Notes: generated by a model from the letters alone, not told the origin. 45,842 bases of DNA from Candidatus Omnitrophota bacterium (GCA_016930485.1 JAFGGP010000036.1:1-45842); one strand, 5' to 3'. Counted from the first letter of the stretch, positions 13,931 to 23,293 are shown. Numbers and translations: made by a program.

Positions 13931-15577
13931 ATGAAAGATATTTTCTTCGGGGTGATCGGCGGACTAGGACTGTTTATCTTCGGCATGAAGTATCTTTCCG
14001 ACGGTCTGCAGAAAGTCGCGGGGACCAAGCTACGCCGCACGTTGAGGTCGCTTACCCAAAACAGATTCCGTGGTGTCGCGCTCGGCACAATTGTAACCTG
14101 CATTATCCAGAGCAGCAGCGTTACCACCGTCATGCTCGTTGGTCTGGTAAACGCCGGGATTGTCAGCCTGATGCAGGCGGCAAGCGTGGTGATCGGTGCC
14201 AATATCGGCACTACTATCACCGCACAGATCATTGCCTTCAAGATTTCACATTACTCGTTGCCCGCAATCGGCATCGGCGTGGCGATGATGCTTATTCCCA
14301 AAAAACGAAAAACGCAGTTCTGGGGGCAAGTCGTCCTTTCCTTCGGTATGATCTTTCTGGGGCTTTCGACCATGTCGGACGTGATGAAGCCGCTCAGGGA
14401 TATGCCCGCGGTGCTCGACTTTTTTGTCCGGCTGAGCGATAACCCGTTTCTGTGTGTCGTGCTTGGCACATGCTTTACCATGCTGATCCAGTCAAGCAGC
14501 GCAGCAATCGGCATGGTTCTGGCTATGGCCAGTGTCGGCCTGATTGATTTTACCGCCGCAATCTATCTGGTCCTGGGCGATAATATCGGGACTACTATAA
14601 CCGCGTGGCTCGCCAGTATCGGCGGGACCATCTCGGCGCGGAGAATGGCCGCCTTTCACAGCTTCTTTAATATCATAGGCGTGATATACTTTTCCGTTCT
14701 GGTATATACCGGCCTCTATCCGAAATTTATCGACTATATCACGCCGGGCGCCATCACCACCGATACCATCTCGCGCCATATAGCAAACGCCCATTCGTGT
14801 TTCAATATACTCAACGCCTTTGTATTCCTCGTTATCATGGGACCGGTTGTTGCCCTTGTCAGAAAAATCATTCCGGGAAAAGACATCTATGTCTCGACCG
14901 ATTTCAAATATCTCCAGGACAAACTCCTTGCCACCCCCGAGATCGCGATCGACAGCGCCAAAAAAGAACTAACCCTGATGGCGGCGGCGGTCAGAAAAAC
15001 CATACAGACAGCGGTTGACGGTTTTTTTGCCGGGGATAAACGTTCCATCGCGCACGTGCAGACCCAGGAGAACGCCATCAACCACCTGCAGCACGACATT
15101 ACCTTTTATCTGTCAAAGCTGGCAACCCAGCAGCTCACCCCGGAGCTCGGCGCCCAGCTGCCGCCTCTCCTGCACTCGATCAATGATCTTGAGCGGATGA
15201 GCGACCATGCGGTCAATGTCTCCGAGCTTACCGAAAAGAAATATGCCGAGAGCATTACCTTCTCGAATAAGGCGCTCGCTGAAATGAGGACGCTCTACGG
15301 CAGAATAGAAGATATGTTCGAAGAGACGCTGCGGGCGCTTGAGTACAACGACCACATAGCGGTAGACAGGGTCATGCACTATGAAGGCGAGGTAAACCTG
15401 CTGCAGAAGCAGTACCTCGCGCAGCACACCCAGAGGCTCTGCGAGGGAAAATGCGCCCCGGCAAGCGCCCTGATCTTTGTTGATTTTATCAACAACCTTG
15501 AAAAAATCGCCGATCACCTGACAAACGTCGCGCAGGCAGCCCGGCGCGAGTTCGCCTTCGAGAAAATCACCGCATAA
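13931..15577 (+). CDS. Na+/phosphate cotransporter with PhoU-like domain
   Basis: 548 residues of the PNaS/NptA family. The membrane part (about 1-310) contains two inverted repeats, each with the signature QSSS: CIIQSSSVTT near residue 60 and MLIQSSSAAIG near 190, plus paired GANIGTT and GDNIGTT. The C-terminal 200 residues are helical like PhoU, with NDLERMSDHAVN and NNLEKIADHLTN near the end. This fused form is common in bacteria and couples phosphate uptake to a regulatory domain. It stands alone, followed by a clear terminator. Confidence 0.92.
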   Translation: MKDIFFGVIGGLGLFIFGMKYLSDGLQKVAGTKLRRTLRSLTQNRFRGVALGTIVTCIIQSSSVTTVMLVGLVNAGIVSLMQAASVVIGANIGTTITAQIIAFKISHYSLPAIGIGVAMMLIPKKRKTQFWGQVVLSFGMIFLGLSTMSDVMKPLRDMPAVLDFFVRLSDNPFLCVVLGTCFTMLIQSSSAAIGMVLAMASVGLIDFTAAIYLVLGDNIGTTITAWLASIGGTISARRMAAFHSFFNIIGVIYFSVLVYTGLYPKFIDYITPGAITTDTISRHIANAHSCFNILNAFVFLVIMGPVVALVRKIIPGKDIYVSTDFKYLQDKLLATPEIAIDSAKKELTLMAAAVRKTIQTAVDGFFAGDKRSIAHVQTQENAINHLQHDITFYLSKLATQQLTPELGAQLPPLLHSINDLERMSDHAVNVSELTEKKYAESITFSNKALAEMRTLYGRIEDMFEETLRALEYNDHIAVDRVMHYEGEVNLLQKQYLAQHTQRLCEGKCAPASALIFVDFINNLEKIADHLTNVAQAARREFAFEKITA

Positions 15578-15626
15578 AAAGGCAGCGTCTTTTTATGAGT
15601 GCCCCTCAAAAAAATGCTGCCTTTTC
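15576..15626 (+). terminator. Intrinsic terminator of the Na/Pi cotransporter gene
   Basis: AAAAGGCAGC (15577-15586) pairs with GCTGCCTTTT (15616-15625) across a long loop that contains another A/T-rich stretch. It starts in the stop codon. The next 160 bases up to the repeat at 15793 show no gene that I can support. Confidence 0.75.
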
Positions 15627-15792
15627 TGTAGTTACCCTACACCTCCCTTATATTCAAAATCAAAATGCAAGAATTCCTGTCTGCCGAAAAACAAGAAAAT
15701 CCATTCTTTTTCTTGATCTGCATCCCATATCGGGGTACGGGACAGGCCTCCGTAGGAGTGCCATGCCGTTCTGATTCAGCTTTCGAAGTTTT

Positions 15793-15837
15793 TTGAATTC
15801 GCGAACTGCTTTCCGCTATCCGCTAAACGCTATAAGT
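15793..15837 (+). repeat. Composite repeat, partial copy R4
   Basis: GAATTCGCGAACTGCTTTCC followed by GCTATCCGCTAAACGCTATA. Short, without the A/T loop. It lies in the gap upstream of the transaldolase gene. Confidence 0.6.
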
Positions 15838-15912
15838 TATAAATCCATTGCCAAAAACTCTCTTTTTGTGAGATAATCTATACCAATTACAACCCTAACA
15901 GGAGTGCGGCAC

Positions 15913-17049
15913 ATGACGCAAAAGACAAAAATCCGGGAATTGCACGCAGCGGGGCAAAGCATCTGGCTTGACTATATCAGTCGTTCACTGATCGAAACGG
16001 GCGAACTTGCCCTGATGATCGAGCAGGGTTTGACGGGCATGACCTCCAACCCGACCATTTTCGAAACAACAATAACCACAAGCACCGCCTATGACAGACA
16101 AATACAAGAGCTGCGCAGTGCCGGCAAATCGGCCTTTGAAATCTACGATGAGCTTACGGTAAAAGATATCCGGGACGCGGCTGACCTGTTCCTGCCGGTA
16201 TACGAAACAACCGGAGGGCGTGACGGTTATGTCAGTCTGGAAATAAACCCGCGGCTTGCCTTTGACGTCAAAAAGACGGTTGCCGAGGGCGAACGACTCT
16301 ATCACAACGTAAACCGCTCCAATCTGATGCTTAAAGTTCCGGCAACCCCCGAAGGATTCCAGGCAATTGAAATACTGATCGGCCGGAAGATGAACGTGAA
16401 TGCCACCCTGATTTTTTCGATGGATCAGTACATCAATACCATGGCTGCCTATCTGGCAGGAGTAAACAAACTGATTAAAAACGGGGATAACCCCCGCACT
16501 GTCCGTTCGGTTGCCAGCGTCTTTGTAAGCAGGATCGACACCATCTGCGACCAGCTCCTCGATGAGAAAATACATGAGGTAACAAGTGACCTGGCGAAAG
16601 AGGCGCTCTGTGATCTCAAGGGCAAGGCCGCGATTGCGAACGCAACGGTGATATACGGAAAGTTTCATGAAATCACCTCCTCCGACGAATTCCTTGACCT
16701 GATCAATCAAGGGGTTAACATTCAGCGCGTGCTGTGGGGTTCGACAAGTACGAAAAATGCTGCCTACAGTGACCTGAAATATGTAACCGGACTGACCGGA
16801 AAGCACACCATTAACACTATGCCCCGGTCAACGTACGAGGCGTTTTTGGACCATGGAACAACCGAGCCGGCGCTGACCGCTCAGGCCGATGAGGCCCAAA
16901 AAATCATCGACGCGTTCCAGAGCATCGGTATCGACGTGACCGATGTGTGCGAACGGCTTTTAGAAGACGGGGTCGACGCTTTTAACACATCCTTCACAGC
17001 GCTCCTTCAGTCGCTCGAACACAAAATGACCCAGTTATGCAAGGCGTAG
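15913..17049 (+). CDS. tal: Transaldolase
   Basis: 378 residues from ATG 15913 (CAGGAG eight bases upstream; a GTG at 15904 would add three residues). It transfers a dihydroxyacetone unit between sugar phosphates in the non-oxidative pentose phosphate pathway. Visible signatures are QGLTGMTSNPTIFE near the N-terminus, LMLKVPATPEGFQAI with the Schiff-base Lys, and NVNATLIFSMDQY. The length matches the long Tal/Tal-Pgi-like bacterial group. It overlaps the next gene (epimerase) by 13 bases, so the two pentose enzymes are co-translated. Confidence 0.95.
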   Translation: MTQKTKIRELHAAGQSIWLDYISRSLIETGELALMIEQGLTGMTSNPTIFETTITTSTAYDRQIQELRSAGKSAFEIYDELTVKDIRDAADLFLPVYETTGGRDGYVSLEINPRLAFDVKKTVAEGERLYHNVNRSNLMLKVPATPEGFQAIEILIGRKMNVNATLIFSMDQYINTMAAYLAGVNKLIKNGDNPRTVRSVASVFVSRIDTICDQLLDEKIHEVTSDLAKEALCDLKGKAAIANATVIYGKFHEITSSDEFLDLINQGVNIQRVLWGSTSTKNAAYSDLKYVTGLTGKHTINTMPRSTYEAFLDHGTTEPALTAQADEAQKIIDAFQSIGIDVTDVCERLLEDGVDAFNTSFTALLQSLEHKMTQLCKA

Positions 17050-17699
17050 AAATTGTCCCCTCTCTCCTGTCGGCCGATTTTTCACAATTAGGCCGGGAGT
17101 TACGCAGCGTGGAACGCGCCGGCTGCCGGCGGCTGCACCTTGATATCATGGACGGCCGTTTTGCGGCGCACATCACATTCGGTGCCCCGGTCATCGCTTC
17201 TATCAGAAAAGTAGGCAGGCTCTTCTTCCAGGCGCATCTCATGGTCGAGCGTCCTGAGCGCCATCTCACGGATTTCGCCGCCGCCGGCGTCAACTGTATC
17301 ATCGTGCATGAAGAGGCCTGCAGCAACACAGCAAAAACTATCCGCCGGATCAAGCGCTTAGGACTTGATGCCGGCGTCGCCCTTCGCCCCAAAACGCCCC
17401 TCAAACGAATCGCCGGTATAGCGGGTTGCGTCGACATCATCCTGATAATGACGGTTGAACCGGGCTCAAGCGGCCAGGCGTTCATCCCGGGCAGTGAGAA
17501 AAAAATAAGACGCCTTAAAGCGTTTCTCGATAAAGAGGGTCTCGATGTGCCAATAGGCGTTGATGGAGGCATTAATATACATACCGCGGCGCGCGTCAAA
17601 GAGGCGGGTGCGACATACCTCATTGCCGGCAGTGCGGTCTTCCGTGGGCAGGCAGGAAAAAACATCAGGGCGCTCTACAGGAGTCTGAAGCCATGCTGA
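17037..17699 (+). CDS. rpe: Ribulose-phosphate 3-epimerase
   Basis: 220 residues, a TIM barrel that interconverts ribulose-5-P and xylulose-5-P. Motifs in order: VPSLLSADFSQL, LHLDIMDGRF (metal-binding His and Asp), AHLMVERP, IMTVEPGSSGQAFIP, and VDGGINIHTA with the second catalytic Asp. The fourth motif reads EPGSSGQ rather than the usual NPGFGGQ, a mild variant near the phosphate loop. It overlaps the transaldolase upstream and the DUF3179 gene downstream (7 bases). Confidence 0.94.
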   Translation: MQGVEIVPSLLSADFSQLGRELRSVERAGCRRLHLDIMDGRFAAHITFGAPVIASIRKVGRLFFQAHLMVERPERHLTDFAAAGVNCIIVHEEACSNTAKTIRRIKRLGLDAGVALRPKTPLKRIAGIAGCVDIILIMTVEPGSSGQAFIPGSEKKIRRLKAFLDKEGLDVPIGVDGGINIHTAARVKEAGATYLIAGSAVFRGQAGKNIRALYRSLKPC

Positions 17700-18649
17700 T
17701 ACGGACATCTTTTTTCTTCGGCGGCATCATCGCCGTTTCGCTGCTCTTTCACCCAATAGCACAGGCGACACTTAATGAGTTCGACATATCAAACAGTCTG
17801 GTGAGACTCGAGGAGTTCATCTTGGGAGGCCCGGGAAAGGATGACATCCCCGCCCTTGCCAATCCAGCTTTTGTATCGGCTGCCGACGGAAAGCTTAAAA
17901 AAAACGAACTGGTGATCGGCGTCAGCCTGGGCACCGTCGCCAAAGCGTATCCCATCCGGATTATGAACTGGCATGAGATTGTCAACGACACCGTGCGCTT
18001 GGTAACACCGAAAGGCATAACGGAACAACCGATTGCCGTCACGTGGTGCCCCCTTACCAAAAGCGCCTTTGTATTTGAGCGCAGGGTCGAGGGGGAGATG
18101 CTGGAGTTCGGCGTGTCCGGTATGCTGTACAACAATAACCTCGTTATGTACGACCGCACCTCAAACAGCCTGTGGCCTCAGCTAATGCAGGGCGCCGCCA
18201 CGGGAAGATACGTCTCGCGCCGCCTTGCGAGTATCCCTGCAATGGTGGTTACCTGGGAGATGTGGAAAGAGTTACATCCCGAAACCCTTGTTTTGTCGCA
18301 AAAAACCGGGTACCTGAAAAACTACAGGCGTGATCCCTACAGTGTCTATCACGAAAACGCGATTGTCTTTTTTCCTCTGTCCGATGTCGATAAGCGGCTC
18401 CCGTTAAAGACGCCTGTTATCGGCATTAGCATAGACGGGGTCTCCAAGGCATATCCCCTCACTCTTCTGGCAGGAACGCCGCAGCCCATCGCGGATACAG
18501 TAGCAGACTCTCCCATCAGGGTATACGCCCTTTCCGAGGATATCGCGTACATAACCGATGCGGCGGGCAGGCTGCTGCCGGGTGTCACCATGTACTGGTT
18601 CGGCTGGAACGCCTTTCATAAAAATTCGGAAATTTACGAAAAACCTTAA
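17693..18649 (+). CDS. DUF3179-family exported protein
   Basis: 318 residues with a signal peptide (about 1-26, ending near AQAT). The family has conserved stretches seen here: KAYPIRIMNWHEIVND, VTWCPLTKSAFVFERR, FGVSGMLYNNNLVMYDRTSNSLW, and SKAYPLTLL. The function of DUF3179 is not established. The conserved Cys in TWCPL and the His in NWHE suggest a possible active or binding site. Being translationally linked to tal and rpe is odd for an exported protein and probably reflects a shared promoter rather than a shared pathway. Confidence 0.85.
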   Translation: MLIRTSFFFGGIIAVSLLFHPIAQATLNEFDISNSLVRLEEFILGGPGKDDIPALANPAFVSAADGKLKKNELVIGVSLGTVAKAYPIRIMNWHEIVNDTVRLVTPKGITEQPIAVTWCPLTKSAFVFERRVEGEMLEFGVSGMLYNNNLVMYDRTSNSLWPQLMQGAATGRYVSRRLASIPAMVVTWEMWKELHPETLVLSQKTGYLKNYRRDPYSVYHENAIVFFPLSDVDKRLPLKTPVIGISIDGVSKAYPLTLLAGTPQPIADTVADSPIRVYALSEDIAYITDAAGRLLPGVTMYWFGWNAFHKNSEIYEKP

Positions 18650-18680
18650 AGAAAGTCACCGAATCACAGGTAAAAAAATG

Positions 18681-18859
18681 GTTAGCAAGTTCTTCTTTAG
18701 CGTGTAGCGATTAGCGGCTAGAAGTTTTTGTTTTTACTATACGCTAGACGCTATCCGCCTACCCTGAGCGCAGTCGAAGGGCTAAACGCTAGAACTTGAA
18801 CTCGAGTAACTCGTTAACCCGAAGAACCATTTTCGAACCCGAGTAACCCGCTGAACTAA
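18681..18859 (+). repeat. Composite intergenic repeat, full copy R5
   Basis: Plus strand: GTTAGCAAGTTCTTCTTTAG, CGTGTAGCGATTAGCGGC, loop TAGAAGTTTTTGTTTTTACT, ATACGCTAGACGCTATCCGC, a nested CCCTGAGCGCAGTCGAAGGG, CTAAACGCTAGAACTTGAAC, then GAGTAAC/CCCGAAGAAC words. The loop variant matches R7. Flanking genes are both on the plus strand. Confidence 0.86.
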
Positions 18860-18863
18860 TGCT

Positions 18864-20789
18864 ATGAAAAAAACCGCTCCCTACGGCTCGTGGAAATCCC
18901 CGATCACCTCTAATCTGATTGTAAAAGGGACTGTCGGGCTGACCGGTCTCGCTCTGGATAACGGCAGAATTTTCTGGCTTGAAATGCGCCCGTCCGAGGG
19001 CGGCAGGTATGTCATTGTCACGCGCGGGGAGAACGGAAAGGCTGTTGATATCACACCGCCTGATTTCAACGTCCGCACGCGGGCACATGAGTATGGTGGC
19101 GGTTCCTTCGCCGTACATAACGGAGTTATCTATTTCTGCAATTTTTCCGACCAGCGCATCTGGAAACAGACGTCGGGTAAGTCCCCGCATCCCCTCACCC
19201 CCCAGGCCCCGGTCTGCTACGCGGACCTCACGGTCGACCCCCAGAGAAACAGCCTGATCTGCGTCCGCGAAGACCATTCCCAATCCTACCGGGATGCCGC
19301 CACTAACCTGGTGCGTATTGACTGCGATGCCGGCGGGCCCGGCGAAATCATCGTCTCAGGAAACGACTTTTACTCATCGCCGCGGCTTAGCCCCGACGGA
19401 AGGCGGCTTGCCTGGCTTTCGTGGAATCATCCCGATATGCCCTGGGACCGGACCGAACTCTGGACCGGCACCATTGCCGAAGACGGTTCTGTCGGCGAAA
19501 AGGCAGCGGTCCATTCTCCTAAGACAGAGTCGTTCTTTCAGCCCGAGTGGTCCCCTGACGGGAGGCTCTACTTTGTCTCGGACCGCACCGGCTGGTGGAA
19601 TCTCTACCGTCTTGCCGAAAATAAGGTCGAGGTGCTGTGCGAAATGGAGGCCGAATTCGGAAAACCGCAGTGGGTCTTCGGCATGTCAACCTATGCCTTT
19701 TACTCTGCCGGAGAAATAATCTGTATCTTTACACAAAAAGGGATCTGGAAAACCGCTCTCTTTGACATAGTGCGGAAAAAACTCGCCGTGCTCGAGCTTC
19801 CCTATACACAAATATCAAATGTAAAGGCGGGCGCGCGGGGTGCCTTTTTTATCGCCGGGGGTCCTCGGAAATTCTCTGCGCTCATCGGCTTGGAACGCGG
19901 GACAAAAAGATGTAGCGTCATCCGCAGTGCCTCGACCATAGAAATTGATGAAGGATATATCTCCGTACCCGAGGCTATCGAGTTCCCGACCGAAGGCGAT
20001 GTTACGGCACACGCCTTTTTCTACGCCCCGAAGAACCGCGACTACGAGGCACCGGCCGGCGAGCTGCCACCCCTAATCGTCAAGAGTCATGGCGGACCGA
20101 CCGCGGCAAACTCCACAGCGCTCTCCCCTGAGGTGCAATACTGGACCAGCCGCGGCTTTACCGTGGTAGACGTCAACTACGGAGGGAGCACCGGCTACGG
20201 GCGCGCCTACCGCGAACGGCTCCACGGAGAGTGGGGTGTTGTCGATGTTGCCGACTGTGTCAACGCGGCACGCTTCCTGGTAGAACATAAAAAGGCTGAC
20301 CCGGAAAGACTCGCCATAAAAGGCGGGAGTGCCGGAGGTTATACCACTTTCTGCGCGCTCACCTTTACCGATCTCTTCCGCGCCGGTGCAAGCTACTATG
20401 GCATCAGCGATCTGGAAATCCTCGTCAAAGACACGCATAAATTTGAATCACGATATCTTGACCGCCTAATCGGCCCTTATCCGTACGAGATAGAGCTTTA
20501 TCATAAGCGCTCACCGATATACGCGGTTGACCGGATTTCCTGTCCGCTCTTGATTTTGCAGGGTGCCGAGGATAAAATAGTCCCGCCGAATCAGTCGGAG
20601 CTGATCTATCGGGCACTCTTGAAAAAAGGTATTCCTGTTGCCTATATCCTCTTTGAGGGCGAACAGCATGGATTTAGAAAGGCAGAACATATCAAACGCA
20701 GTCTCGAGGCAGAACTGTATTTTTATTCACGGATTTTCGGCTTTAGTCCGGCGGATAACCTTGAACCGATACCTATCGATAATTTATAA
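18864..20789 (+). CDS. S9-family serine peptidase (acylaminoacyl/prolyl oligopeptidase-like)
   Basis: 641 residues, no signal peptide, so cytoplasmic. The N-terminal 370 residues form a WD/beta-propeller-like domain that gates access, with Tolb-like repeats such as SSPRLSPDGRRLAWLSW and PEWSPDGRLYFVSDR. The C-terminal alpha/beta hydrolase has the nucleophile in GGSAGGY, the Asp in LILQGAEDKIVPP and the His in GEQHGF. Such enzymes cut short or acylated peptides. It stands between two composite repeats with no partner genes. I see no strong ribosome site before ATG 18864 because the repeat runs up to it. Confidence 0.92.
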   Translation: MKKTAPYGSWKSPITSNLIVKGTVGLTGLALDNGRIFWLEMRPSEGGRYVIVTRGENGKAVDITPPDFNVRTRAHEYGGGSFAVHNGVIYFCNFSDQRIWKQTSGKSPHPLTPQAPVCYADLTVDPQRNSLICVREDHSQSYRDAATNLVRIDCDAGGPGEIIVSGNDFYSSPRLSPDGRRLAWLSWNHPDMPWDRTELWTGTIAEDGSVGEKAAVHSPKTESFFQPEWSPDGRLYFVSDRTGWWNLYRLAENKVEVLCEMEAEFGKPQWVFGMSTYAFYSAGEIICIFTQKGIWKTALFDIVRKKLAVLELPYTQISNVKAGARGAFFIAGGPRKFSALIGLERGTKRCSVIRSASTIEIDEGYISVPEAIEFPTEGDVTAHAFFYAPKNRDYEAPAGELPPLIVKSHGGPTAANSTALSPEVQYWTSRGFTVVDVNYGGSTGYGRAYRERLHGEWGVVDVADCVNAARFLVEHKKADPERLAIKGGSAGGYTTFCALTFTDLFRAGASYYGISDLEILVKDTHKFESRYLDRLIGPYPYEIELYHKRSPIYAVDRISCPLLILQGAEDKIVPPNQSELIYRALLKKGIPVAYILFEGEQHGFRKAEHIKRSLEAELYFYSRIFGFSPADNLEPIPIDNL

Positions 20790-20814
20790 TAAATGGCGCG
20801 TGGCACAAATATAT

Positions 20815-20940
20815 GGTTCGCGAGTTAGCGAGTTCTTCTTTAGCGTGTAGCGATTAGCGCCTAGCGTATAGAAAAAGAAAAATCTAACCGCTAAACGCTA
20901 GAAGTTGAACTCGAGTAACCCGAGCAACCCGAAGAACTAA
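20815..20940 (+). repeat. Composite intergenic repeat, reference copy R6
   Basis: Plus strand: GGTTCGCGAGTTAGCGAGTT, CTTCTTTAGCGTGTAGCGAT, TAGCGCCTAGCGTATAG, loop AAAAAGAAAAA, TCTAACCGCTAAACGCTAGA, AGTTGAACTCGAGTAACCCG, AGCAACCCGAAGAACTAA. This is the cleanest 126-base copy. The two arms are imperfect inverted repeats of one another around the A-rich loop. Confidence 0.9.
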
Positions 20941-20946
20941 TTCTAG

Positions 20947-21150
20947 TTACCAGTTACTAGTTACGGTTTGTGATTTGGAATTTGAAGATTCATTTGGATT
21001 TTGCCTGCCAGCTCTTTAGCAGGGACATCGGTCATTTGTCATTAAGTGACCTGTGTCATGTGACTTGTGACTGATAGATTTGACACTTGAAATGTGGGAT
21101 TTAAAACTGGTGACTTTGTGACCCGGTGTCTTGGTGACTTTAAAAATGAA
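20947..21150. repeat. Array of GTGACCTGTGnC / TTACCAGTTACTAG-type words
   Basis: A 200-base stretch without a gene, made of iterated short words: GTTACCAGTTACTAGTTACG, GTGACCTGTGTCATGTGACT, TTGTGACTGAT, GGTGACTTTGTGACCCGGTG and CTTGGTGACTTT. It fills the gap up to the ribosome site of the phosphoglycerate mutase. No promoter can be fixed in it with confidence. Confidence 0.6.
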
Positions 21151-21161
21151 AGGAGCGCATT

Positions 21162-21920
21162 ATGGCCGATACTAAAAAGGTGGTACTCCTCAGACACGGC
21201 GAAAGTGTGTGGAATAAGGAAAATATCTTCACCGGATGGACTGATGTGGATCTATCGGAAAAAGGAATAGCCGAGGCCCACGAAGCAGGCAGGGTGCTCA
21301 GAGAAGAAGGTTACACCTTTGATATTGCCTTCACCTCCGTCCTCAAACGGGCAATCCGCACTCTGTGGATCGCGCTCGACGAAATGGACTTGATGTGGAT
21401 TCCGGTGTATCGTTCCTGGCGCCTTAATGAAAGGCACTACGGCGCGCTTCAGAGTCTCAACAAGGCAGAGACAGCCGCGAAGTACGGCGATGACCAGGTC
21501 CTGGTATGGCGCCGGAGCTATGATACCCCGCCGCCGTCGCTCGAGAAGACGGACGAGCGTTATCCGGGCAATGACCCGAGGTATGCCGATCTGGACCCGA
21601 AGGATGTGCCGGTAACCGAGTGCCTCAAGGATACGGTGGCACGTTTTCTGCCATACTGGCATGAGACAATCGCACCGACGATACAGTCGGGAAAAAAAGT
21701 GCTTATCGCCGCCCATGGTAACAGCCTGCGCGCGCTGGTAAAGTATCTGGATGACATCTCTGATGAGGAAATTGTGAGCCTCAATATCCCTACCGGGGTG
21801 CCGCTTGTCTATGAACTGGATAAAGACCTGCGGCCTGTCACGCACTACTATCTGGGAGACCAGGAGGCGATTAAGAAGGCGATGCAGGCGGTAGCGAATC
21901 AGGGAAAGGCAAAACACTAA
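21162..21920 (+). CDS. gpmA: 2,3-bisphosphoglycerate-dependent phosphoglycerate mutase
   Basis: 252 residues, typical length for dPGM. It interconverts 3- and 2-phosphoglycerate in glycolysis and gluconeogenesis through a phospho-His. Motifs: [18 protein letters not shown] with the catalytic His11 region, [24 protein letters not shown], and [15 protein letters not shown] with the second His. AAAGGAG precedes ATG 21162. It is a lone gene followed by repeats and a convergent operon. Confidence 0.96.
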   Translation: MADTKKVVLLRHGESVWNKENIFTGWTDVDLSEKGIAEAHEAGRVLREEGYTFDIAFTSVLKRAIRTLWIALDEMDLMWIPVYRSWRLNERHYGALQSLNKAETAAKYGDDQVLVWRRSYDTPPPSLEKTDERYPGNDPRYADLDPKDVPVTECLKDTVARFLPYWHETIAPTIQSGKKVLIAAHGNSLRALVKYLDDISDEEIVSLNIPTGVPLVYELDKDLRPVTHYYLGDQEAIKKAMQAVANQGKAKH

Positions 21921-21970
21921 CCCACGTGGGGTGTAATTGAAGAAATATATGTATCAAGGATGGCCTTTTT

Positions 21971-22045
21971 ACTTCTCGACCCACCTCTGCTCGTTCGAAG
22001 AGTACATACACATATGTCATGTGACAGGTGACATGTGTCTCGATG
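21971..22045. repeat. CTTCTCGAC..GTTCGAAG palindrome and GTGACAGGTGACATG repeat
   Basis: CTTCTCGACCCACC...GCTCGTTCGAAG (21971-21999) resembles the palindrome at 77-106. Next comes ATGTCATGTGACAGGTGACA, a GTGACCTG-type repeat that overlaps the 3' end of the gene at 22017 and encodes its last residues. Confidence 0.55.
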
Positions 22046-22673
22046 ATTTTGTATCGTGACTCTCCGGTACCTCGCCGACAAAAAGCAGGGGAAAGACAAT
22101 GTCGCTGATACAGCAGGGGAGCCAGACCGCGAGGAATAAAAAGAGGAACACCGCGCCGTACTCCATCAGGCTTATCTGTCCGCCGGCCGCCATCAGGATA
22201 TGAAAAAGTGACGCCCACGTACTGAGCAGCACGTGTCCGTAATGCGGGAACTTGGTCGTCGGTTTGAAATAGGCAATCGCTATCCCCACAACCGCCATGG
22301 GATTTACCAGCCACCACATCTCGATAAACCCGATATGCACGCCTCTGCGCGGCATGTCCAGAAGCGCCTCACCCGCATAGGGCATAAGCGAATCACTCAC
22401 TGTCGCGATACCTATAGACCCGACATAACCGATCATCAGAAGAAAAAAGAGATTGCACTGTTTCCGGTTTGCGCCGCATTTATGACGTTGATACATGGCC
22501 GCCGTTGTGAGCGCGCTCAGCAGTACGTGCAGCGGATGAAATGTGAAAAAAAGCCGGTGGGCGACTCCATGGGGTATGGTGCGGAATACCGCCATCAGGA
22601 TAATGCCGGTCAGGGCGCCGAAAAAGGTGAACGGCGCGTGATGTTTTAATTCTTCTATAATGCGTTTAAACAT
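22017..22673 (-). CDS. Integral membrane protein of unknown function
   Basis: 218 residues with about six hydrophobic segments. His-rich motifs near the membrane: LKHHAPFTFFGAL at the start, FHPLHVLLSALTTAAMYQRHK, and RRGVHIGFIEMWW. The pattern suggests a metal or heme site but I know no matching family. It is the last gene of a four-gene minus-strand operon after the FN3-like secreted protein. The C-terminal tail SSRHMSPVT is encoded by a dispersed GTGACATG-type repeat, so the native end may lie slightly earlier. Confidence 0.75.
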   Translation of the reverse strand: MFKRIIEELKHHAPFTFFGALTGIILMAVFRTIPHGVAHRLFFTFHPLHVLLSALTTAAMYQRHKCGANRKQCNLFFLLMIGYVGSIGIATVSDSLMPYAGEALLDMPRRGVHIGFIEMWWLVNPMAVVGIAIAYFKPTTKFPHYGHVLLSTWASLFHILMAAGGQISLMEYGAVFLFLFLAVWLPCCISDIVFPLLFVGEVPESHDTKSSRHMSPVT

Positions 22674-22696
22674 AACTTAATAGTCGTCGTGAGACG

Positions 22697-23098
22697 CTAC
22701 TCCTTGATAGTAAATTTCCAGCGCCTGGGCCTGCTCCACATACCGCCCTGATCTCGCTGTCTGACCTGCCAGGTGTACAGCTGCCCACGCATAAAGGTAG
22801 CAGAGTCGATTTCGAAAGATGAGGCGTTTCGGTCGAGCAACTCTTTTGCAACAACCTCCTCGGTGAAGCCCTTAAACACCCTGATTTCATAGTATCTGCG
22901 CCATCCAGACGGTATCGGCGTAAGGCGCCATTTAAATACGATGGGGCCACCGCCGGTTGTGTCAATTTCGGCGTTATCCCGCGGCCTGAGATACTGCACC
23001 TCGGGAGGTGTGTCACTAAAACCGCGTGTGTGCGCCGCGGCACAAACTGGTGGTGCCATGCACACACAGAGCAGTGCTGTCAGCAGTATGTTTTTCAT
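22697..23098 (-). CDS. Exported FN3-like single-domain protein
   Basis: 133 residues with a signal peptide (1-20, ending VCAAAH). Mature residues are one immunoglobulin-like or fibronectin-III-like sandwich: PPEVQYLRPRDNAEID, IVFKWRLTPIPSGWRRYYEIRVFKG, LYTWQVRQRDQGG and WSRPRRWKFTI. This is the layout of substrate-presenting or adhesive domains in which a W-x-V-R-x-R strand is typical. Part of the four-gene operon, 23 bases before the membrane protein gene. Confidence 0.7.
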   Translation of the reverse strand: MKNILLTALLCVCMAPPVCAAAHTRGFSDTPPEVQYLRPRDNAEIDTTGGGPIVFKWRLTPIPSGWRRYYEIRVFKGFTEEVVAKELLDRNASSFEIDSATFMRGQLYTWQVRQRDQGGMWSRPRRWKFTIKE

Positions 23099-23125
23099 CG
23101 CGGTGCCATGTCCCGCAGAGACCCC

Positions 23126-23293
23126 TTATCGCGCTTTCTTTTTCTTCTTCTGCGTTCTCTTAAGCGCCTTTTCCATCCTGGCGAGGGCCTGTGGTTTAGA
23201 GCGCCCTTCGGTAAGATGACTGGTGCAGATCGCCGCGTAACCCTGCCGGTTCTTCATCTTGAAGACTGTTACCGTCTTACCTGCGATTTTCAT
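23126..23293 (-). CDS. 55-residue HicB-like small protein
   Basis: Starts MKIAGKTVTVFKMKNRQGYA and ends in the Lys-rich tail QKKKKKAR. The middle, QGYAAICTSHLTEGRSKPQALARME-type sequence, follows the HicB antitoxin pattern (GYvA.c..l...G.t..eAl...eeA). No HicA toxin gene is adjacent, and no DNA-binding domain is present, so a toxin-antitoxin role is unlikely. CAGGAGG six bases upstream supports the start. The ATG overlaps the stop of the preceding gene (TAATG), so the genes are co-translated. Confidence 0.7.
   Translation of the reverse strand: MKIAGKTVTVFKMKNRQGYAAICTSHLTEGRSKPQALARMEKALKRTQKKKKKAR

Noticed and set aside
23126-23293. Toxin-antitoxin pair based on the HicB-like protein
   Set aside because: No HicA-like gene next to it; neighbours are exported proteins in the same operon.
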